DNA of 64,000 bases from Aplidium turbinatum (Eukaryota; Chordata; Ascidiacea; Aplousobranchia; Polyclinidae). Shown in pieces: positions 27,701 through 36,700 of the stretch. The notes under the pieces are model-generated. The model made no database searches and was not told where the DNA came from. It saw only the letters and a list, made by a program, of their open reading frames with translations. Where the stretch lies: assembly GCA_918807975.1 (NCBI GenBank), contig OU964919.1:32743824-32807823 (forward strand). Direction: 5' to 3'. A program made the position numbers and the translations under genes. The number at the start of each line of letters is the position of its first letter. The stretch's first letter is position 1.

Positions 27701-30700
27701 CAGTCGACGAGATTTTCTTCATTTTATAAATTTCTTTTTTTCTTTCGTCTGCCAGTTTAAAGACATTCACTTTTCGACGGTGCTTCTATTTGTTATTACG
27801 ATGTCATTCTTTTCTTGGCATTGCTTTGGAAATGCAGGACAATAGAAATTAATGTAATGCCTAAATCAAAGCTTATTCGTTACTTAGAAGTTTGTACAGT
27901 CTGCAGTTAGTGATCTAACGTTGTTAGAACCAAGAAAAATATCAAAACCTTGTTTGTATGTTAGCCAGAGTCAGCAAAAAGCGACCGTTTAAACTGGTTT
28001 GTACCGTTTGAAAGATATTTTGATTTTCAAGTGCCAGTTTACTTATATGTTGTTGCTCTAAAAGGGTGTGTTTAACACTTCTCCCGCCAACCCGAGTATA
28101 CTCGTGCATTGTGACGTCATTTTTGACGTCATTTGATAATTAGATAAATCTGGTCTTTTTGTTTGCCAAACTGCATGAGTCTGACTGTTTTAGAAAGAGG
28201 AAGACTTGTATTGTCTAAAAGTTGAAAAAAATTACTAGGTTTGTATTTAAATTTCATCTGCAATATTTAATTATTTACAAAGAATTGTCATTTTTTGTAA
28301 AAAACTGTCATTTTTTGTGCAAAGTGAAGCTTATCCAGTTCTTTCCTCGCATATCGCGTCAATATCTCCGTGACAACTTTTGTGCTGCAAGTGTAGCACT
28401 TGCCTGACATCTACCGGTCAAGTTTATCGCAGTTTGAAGATTTTTTTCCTGATATCTAAACGGAAGCGAAAAAAGTAAAAAAAAACACAAATTTTTTGTA
28501 GTTTGTCAGAAATTTTAGTGATTTAAGGCATTTTCAAAAAAAAATGCACAAAATTTGTAAACATACTGTAAAAGACTGTTGAAAATGCACCAACTTTCAT
28601 GTTTTGATTTTTTTTCTAGCAGTTTCCGTTCTCAAAATACAGCAGTTCAAAATCAAAGCCTTGCTCAAACTAAATTTTAAAAAAATCCACCAAAAAAATC
28701 TTGGCAGTGAAAGTGTTAAGCAACCCACAGAAGCGTTTTTTGTTTTGTATTTTTTAGAAGTATGACTGTATTCACAGCTTGGTCTTGATGATAATTGTTC
28801 AAGTTGGTTTAACTGGTGATATGTTACGTGACGCATAAATATTCATCCAAAACATTAATTTTAAAATACTTCTCGCAACCGTTGACGTAATTAGATGTTG
28901 ATTTTAAGTATGGGCAAAGTATAGTTAAATGGGCTTACTAGTCACTTTTTTCGGGTAATTTGTTACTCAAAATTTATTCAAGATATAAAACCGAGTTTTT
29001 ACATTCAGGTGTTGTACTCTTCTCTACTACTCTTCTCGTTTTCTTCTCTGGCATTGACAGCATTGCGCAAAAGCATCTACAGTATATTGCATACAGTTAA
29101 TAAATCTGGACAAGTCTACCAAAAAAGTTTATAATAAAATTGGAAACATTAATTTCATTCTGTTTATTGTAGTAGGTAGTTGACAGGGTAAATTATGACA
29201 CGTGATATTCTTTACCCGACATTTTTGTGGTTTTGACCGGCAAATCTAAACCATCACACACCTGTAATTGTTTAAGGCAAATTAAATTTTGTTGTTATTA
29301 AAATTTTAAGGTCAATGCAATTAAGATTTCGACCCAGCTCTTTTTTATCTGAATACTGTGAGATACTTCTTAAAACTATTGATAATCAAAATTCTTTATA
29401 GTTGTTTTCAGCTCTATTTAACCACGAACTGTTAAACTAAAGCAAAAATATGGTTTCTCAACTACAAAATATCGCTACCTCAGCATATTTTAAGATCTTT
29501 TGACTTCCTTCAGGTCCTCCCAGTGCTCCCAACAACTTAGTAGCCCTTGTGAACAGTACAACGATTTTTCTAAAGTGGTCTCCTCCCTCTACAACCGGCA
29601 ACAGAGTGGACATTTATTATCGGTAAGTATGCCAATCTGTAGTCACAGTGTTTAGTTTTTAGAAAACCTTTTTTATTTCCAAAATGTTTTACACGTATTG
29701 TAATTACAATCTTGTCAAGGCTTGTAGCATGATTCCCTATTTAAGTTATGTGATGCAATCAACTTTAAGTTTAACGCTAAAAAAGTAAAATGTGATGGTT
29801 TCATCTTTGAAAAACGAGATGTTTCCAAAACTCTCACCCCTTTTGCAAATATTATATTGAAAAAATGTTAAATCAACGTAAAGTTTAAACCACGTACAAA
29901 CAATGTTGTAAGTGGTGACTCTTTCAACTCTATGTTATTCCCAGCAAACTATGACGAATGGTGTTTATTTTCAGAGGTCATTTTGACCTGTTCAAATATT
30001 AATGCTTTATTTAGACTTGTCAACTGTTGGCTTTAAACAAATGTATTTTAATAAACAAACAAGACTAATGTTTCAGTATCAACAAAAGCTCAGTGCAAAG
30101 TTAACTTAGAGTGATGTTCACAACGTTAGTTTCACCAATTACACTTTTGACACGGCTTAAAAGCATACCTCTGTGCTTTGAAAAGACACTTAAAATCATG
30201 CCTGAAGGTGGACACGAAGATTGGCTTCCTTGCCTTCCCTTCCGCTTAATCGAAATCTTTACCCACCGGGCGTAAGTCTGGATACGACAAAAATAATCAC
30301 ACATACAACACCTGCACGATTGATTAATGGCTGGTAGTGCTTGTGACAAAAGAAGATATGTTGATTGATAATGAAGTTGCATTGATGATATGATCAAAAA
30401 AGCACATTGAAAATTGAAAAAGTACATTTGTGGTTGAACGTCAAATGACAAGCCAAGTTAAATATTTCTGTTTACGCAGACATGCCGGTACACATTTATA
30501 GATGAATTACAGTTTATTGTGGTCTTATACAGTTATAAAATTTATTTTTACAGTGTCACCTGTGAGCAATGCGATTCAGCATACAAACAATGTACGCCTT
30601 GTTCTGGAGCATTGAATTTTTCGCCAAAAGACCCAAGTCACGTGACCAGGACCAACATGAAAATCAATCACTTGGAACCGTTTTCAAGCTACATGTTTAC

Positions 30701-33700
30701 TGTACGTCACCAGGACTTACTTTTGTCACAAAAAGTGAAACAATCCGAATTCTTATATTGAAATAATGTTCAAGTTGGAAAACAAAGTTACATCATGGCC
30801 ACCTGGAGATGCGGCCTGATTTGTCACATTTTGCAGATTTTGATTACAGCTACTGCTAGTGCTTGACTTACATTTTTTGAGATGTTTTTACTTTTTGCGG
30901 TTTCCTAATGACAAAAAACTTTTTTGTTGCCTTAGGGAAGCAGTAGCAAATGAGAAAAAGTAAGTTGAAAAACGCAAAATCAGACTGTTATTGAAAATTA
31001 ACAGTCTGACTAAAATCTACAAAATCAAAATTTCTTTGTTTTTCAACATGTGAGGATGTTAAAACCTATTGTGTCATCTGGGGAAAAGAATAAAGAAAGC
31101 GTAAAAATCTAATTTTTAGAAAAATTTATTTAAACGTTCGCCCAAAGTTAGAAAAACCTGGAAATTTCTGCAAAATGTGACAAATCAGGCCGTATCTTTA
31201 GGTGGCCATGGTTACATCTTTTCTTTGAACACAGCAGCAATTCATAACAAACTTATTGCATATTCTGGAAAGTTAAAAAATTTAAAATAACATTTAGAGT
31301 CAAGTTAGGCTTAAAGGCTAGCTTTAAAACAACGTAACTTTAACGCAAACAAGCTCTGCTAAATTCTACAATAGCAGCATTTGCTACTGGGTTAGTTGTA
31401 GGCCTAGATAGAGTATAGACTCATGTCAACTTTATTTTTAATATTATTATTAAGTCAGCACAACCACTCAAAAGTTTATATTTTGTTTTATAATGCTCAT
31501 ATTCAGTGCTGTGTGCCTTTGTGTTGCACTCAGGTTTTTTTTGGGGTTTTTATTGGACTGTTTGAACAGCAAATTCATTCTTGCATAGTACATTTAATTG
31601 TGGTGTATACAAAGTAGTTGTTGAAAGAGTTTGGCACTAGCGCTTTGTAATTAACAATTGCTTTCGTTGCCGAACTAATGTTTAAATAGCAAAATCAGCT
31701 TAAATAATATCTTGCAGAAGTGCTAATTTTTCTGGGGAATACGTATATTGAACTGTTGCAAACTGTCATGGGTAGACAAAGAACAAGTGACTAAATTAGT
31801 TTTTATGAGTTTTTTCGATGTTTTTTGTGTCACATTGTACGTCTGGTCTGATGATGTAAAAAATACAGTGCACACAGCCTTTCAAGTTTTTATATCCGTT
31901 ATGTTTTACTTGCATATTAAATGCATCACATTTCGTAGGATCCAATGCGTGCATTGCAGCATTGTATGACTTCTTTGGATAAGCGTATTCACTATGTTGA
32001 CGTATTGTAATGGAACGCACCCAGATATCATGGTTTCAAACATTCATATTTCTTTGTACAGATTGAAGCCCTCAACGGTGTGTCAGACATGAGTAAAAGG
32101 CCAGCCGAGTATAAACGTGTCAAAGCGACAACCAGTGCAAACATTCCTTCACCTGTGGAAAACCTGTCTCTGATATGGAAAGACGAATCTAGCATTTCCC
32201 TGCGTTGGTCTGAACCAAAACATATGAACGTACAGATTGTGGGCTATGAAGTCGTGGTTAAAATGCTGTCTGATCTTGGCTCGACTCCCTCAGGAACACC
32301 GCTCCAAGTTATCGAGGTAGTTGTGTAATCTGCACTCAGTACAGTACATACTTGATTAGCAAAAATCTAATACCACTAGAATATTATTGTTTCTCGTTCA
32401 ATTCAATTTTTTATATTTAGGTATCAACAAGGAACATCACAATTCGTGGATTGAGTCCGGCCAAGACTTACTCAATAAAAGCTCGCGCTAAATCTTCATC
32501 CGGTTTCGGAAAATTTTGCAAACCAGTTCTTTTGACCACAAACCCCCAAAAGCCTTCAAAACCCGCTGCTGTTTTAGGGGAGAGTACGGGTATCATAGCA
32601 GGAGTCGCAGCAGCAGTGGCAATTGTATTCTTTGTTCTTCTTATCGCTCTACTTTGGCGCCAAAGAAACGAGAGACTCAGACAAACTCAAATTCTGTCAA
32701 GAAGAAAGTCACTGGATGGTGAAAGTGGAGCAGGATTGCTCTCTGATGGCAGGTTTAAGGATTTTATTCCAGGTAATATTATCAAGAAACATTTCTGTAA
32801 GTGCACTTCGTTATATGCTTGAGGAAGTAGAAAGAAAGTTTTATGAACACAGTAATAGTAAAATTTCATAAATCTGTATGAGAGTTTAATTTCTGCATAA
32901 TAGGCTCTATTATTTTCATTCACATCTGTTTAACCTAATACTTCTATTTCAGGGTCTAGAACTCAGAAGACATATGTTGACTACCGAGATCCCCACCAGG
33001 GTGTTAAAGAGATCGCTTTTGAAGTTGAAGTTTCTCAAATTAAAATCGATCACGTGATTGGACAAGGTGAATCATGTTCAGTTTATTGCTTTAAATAAAA
33101 TATTTCTGATTTACCTCAAGACGACAGTTATGAATAAAATTACATAGCCTACAGTAGGGTGGCTCGTTTTTGAACTTTTTTTTCAAATTCTCTCGGGGTA
33201 GTGGGGAAATGGTGCCAATGAGTGAGAAAACGCTCATGACAAAATTTGAAATTCGTAAAAAATTGTCTTCAGCCTCCTCATGGGGCCCAAAAATTGAAAA
33301 ATTGGGTCAAAAACGGATTTTTTTTCAAAAATATTTTTTGTTCGGGTAGATGCAATATTGTTTAGATATATCTAATTAGTCTAAGATAAAAAATTGGAGT
33401 CATTTGAATTATTCCTTCAGCTTCCTCACAGCTTCTGAAAATTTCCATTTTGCTGAAAATTTTGCATTTTTGTGGGTGGTTACATGATACATAATTGCGT
33501 TAGACATTTTACCAGCTATAAAACGTCATTGTATTTTTCTTTATAGACCTGCCCTGAGCTGTTGGGTCATTTTTTAATGAAATGGGGTTAATTTGGTAGG
33601 AAAAAGTGACGTCTTTTACTTGAATTTACGTCACTGACGAAGTTTGTAGTTAGGAACCACAAATAAAAATGCGAAATTTTCAGGAAAATCAAAATTTTCA

Positions 33701-36700
33701 AAAGCTGTGAGGAAGCTGAAGGAATAGTTCAAATAACTTCAATTTTTTTTTTTTAGGTTATTTAGATATATCTAAACAATATTGTAACTACCCAAACTAA
33801 AAATATTTTTGAAAAAAATTGCGTTTTTGACCCCATTTTTCGATTTTGGGCCCCATGAGGAGTCTGAAGACAATTTGTTACAAATCTCAAATTTTGTCAT
33901 GATTGTTTTCTCACTCATTGGCACCATTTCCCCACTACCCAGAGAGAATTTAAAAAAAAAATTCAAAAACGAGCCACCCTAGCCTACAGTATTTAAACAA
34001 TGTCTACAAAAAGTCTGAAACTGCCATTGAACTTCGGTATTAAAACAATAACTACTTGCAACCAGGTGAATTTGGAGAAGTTTGTAAAGGAAAACTTACT
34101 CAAGGAAAATCTTGCACCGTAGTGGCAATCAAGCGTCTAAAACATGGAGCAAGTTTGATCGATCAGACAAACTTCTTGCGCGAGGCTTGCACATTGGCTC
34201 AGTTCTCTGATCCTAACATTGTCCAGTTCAAAGGTGTTGTCACCAAAAGTAAGTATGTTTTTAATGCTTAAGCTAGTGTTTGGAACTATTTACTAAATTG
34301 ATAAAAAGGAATCCAGGAAAATGATCTCCCAGTCGGTATTTTATATTCATGTGAAATCTTTCTTTAAAATTAAAGTATACGTCTTTATAGACAACTAAAC
34401 AATAATAAAAGTTGCAAATTCTTGAATATTTCTTGAAAGTGTTGGACAATAGTAACTAATAGTTGACTTCTTTTTAGATATGCCTGCCATGCTGATCACT
34501 GAGTTTATGGATCAAGGATCGTTAAATAAATTTCTTGAAAAGAAAAAGAACCAACTTTCGGTGTCACAACTTTTAACAGTGTTGAAAGGAATCGCGAGCG
34601 GCATGAAATATTTGTCGAACATGAAATATGTTCATAGAGATCTTGCTGCTCGAAATATTTTAGTTAATTCTGAACTTGTGTGCAAAGTATCAGATTTTGG
34701 TCTTTCACGAAATCTTGAGAGTGATCCAAATGCCACTTATACTACGCAGGTAGGCTATAGGTTAATTTAGGCTTGATGACATTTGGTAGCCTAATATTTT
34801 TGTTGATGTAAAAAGAAATGCAGTAGAGTCATTGGTTAATGTTTGAATCTTGGCTACCTTTTGAACAAATGCCTGAAAATGTACTGATCGCCATCAAGTT
34901 CCAAACATAATTTTTAAGTTTGAGATATTCTATATGCAGTGCCAACAAAAAATATCAACTGTTTATTCTGTATTAAAAACCAACTTTGAAATTCTTATTG
35001 TTTTTACTGATTGTGAAAAAAACATACAAAAAATTCCTGGTACTAAAAATCTCAGGCAAACTGTCTGCTTGAAGAGGTCGACAGATTGATATCAGTCTAT
35101 TGCAAGCATTGGTATCACTGCTCGAGTGCTCATGTACCAGCCTGATACAGTTAGTAACGTTTATTTTGCGTTATGGTCATTGCCTAGTGCATTGCACCGG
35201 GTCACGTGCACTTGATTACGTCGTGCCACCCTGTGGCTGTGAGCAGTTGGTAATTACGGCAGCAGGACTTCTTGGTAGCCACACAATGATTTGTCCTTAG
35301 TTCATTTTAGCTCTACTCGTGTTGAGACCTCTTTTCAATTCCTTTACGTTTACCTACAAGCGTAACAGTGGTGTCAGAAGTAAAATAGAATCTACGTTGC
35401 AGTTTTCTGAAGTGAGAAGATTATTACATTTGTCGCAGTGGTTTCTGCACAATTAGTTATGGAAGAAACAGTTAAAGCAATGCTAGCCACAATGGAGAAA
35501 CAGCAGAAACAGTTTTTATCAACGTTAAATGACATTAGTCGAATGCAAACCAACGAATCAGCGCCAAAGTTTGAAAGTTTCAACCAGGATAAGGAAAAAT
35601 GGAAACAGTATATGCAAAGGTTCTTGCATCACATCACATCACATCAATTTTAAAAATTAATAATGGTTGAAGCACTTCAGTTTGAAGCAATTCCAGTTTA
35701 AAACGTCAAGTGAAATTTAACATTTTATGAAAAGGTTGTACCTGCAATAATTTGTGAAAGCAATTATTTTTATTACTTCACAAATTAAAGTCTTTTTAAT
35801 ATATTTTGCCTCCAGGGTGGTAAGATTGCTCTTCGTTGGACTGCTCCTGAATGTATACTTCATCGAAAGTTTACGTCAGCCAGTGACGTGTGGAGTTACG
35901 GCATTGTGATGTGGGAGGTGATGTCAAATGGCGAAAAGCCTTATTGGGAAATGACCAATAATGAAGTATCAGATGTAGTTGAAGACGGATATAGGTTGCC
36001 TGCTCCAACAGTAAGTTTTATGCCAATTCAATACTGGTTTTAACTCCACAAATAGATTTTTATTGCTACTGTATGCAGCAAGCAGACTTCCATGTTTTTT
36101 AATGTAACTTTTTTAATGTAACTTTTCACTCACAGTAAACTTTTCAAAGCTTAATGCCATTTGAAGTTTTAAGATTAGCATTATAACCGGCAAACCATTT
36201 TGGCAGTGCGTTACCTGAAATTTTTACTCCTGGCTTGCCGGGTAGGCCTATAATTTTCACCGGTTCTTTTAAAAAGGTGCCTAAACATATTTATCACCAA
36301 AAATAGACTAGATTTCAGACATTTCAAAATTGGCGTATTATTATAATTTGAACTGTCTGCAAAAGTGTTAAGGTTATCACACAAGTATAATTTTGTCTGC
36401 AGCTTACTAAAAAACAAGTTCCTGAAAACCAATGTGCAATTTTTACAATTAAGATTGCAATCATCTCTAATTAAATCAAGGTGTTTTTCGTATAATTACA
36501 TCGTTTTCAGGCTGTAAAAATTTGTGACTTTTTTTTGTTGAACACACATGAAAAACTGCGCTTTCAACATACCGCAGAAAGGTATCGCGTTTCATCCAAT
36601 TATTTCTTGAAAATTGACAAAGTAAATGTTTTGTTAATGTGCTTAACACCGCGAATTGTTTCGTTCAAGCAAGTCACTTAACCATTTCAAATACAAGTAA

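Larger units (their letters stand above)
21569..29513. other. Intron 7 of Eph gene 1, the largest intron
   Basis: A 7.9-kb intron. It holds a hairpin (22699-22724), a small hAT-like element (23682-23981), a GC-rich repeat-like patch (about 24200-24420), a palindromic MITE (26188-26260) and a piggyBac-like element (28076-28715). The rest is unrecognised AT-rich DNA. Confidence 0.6.
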
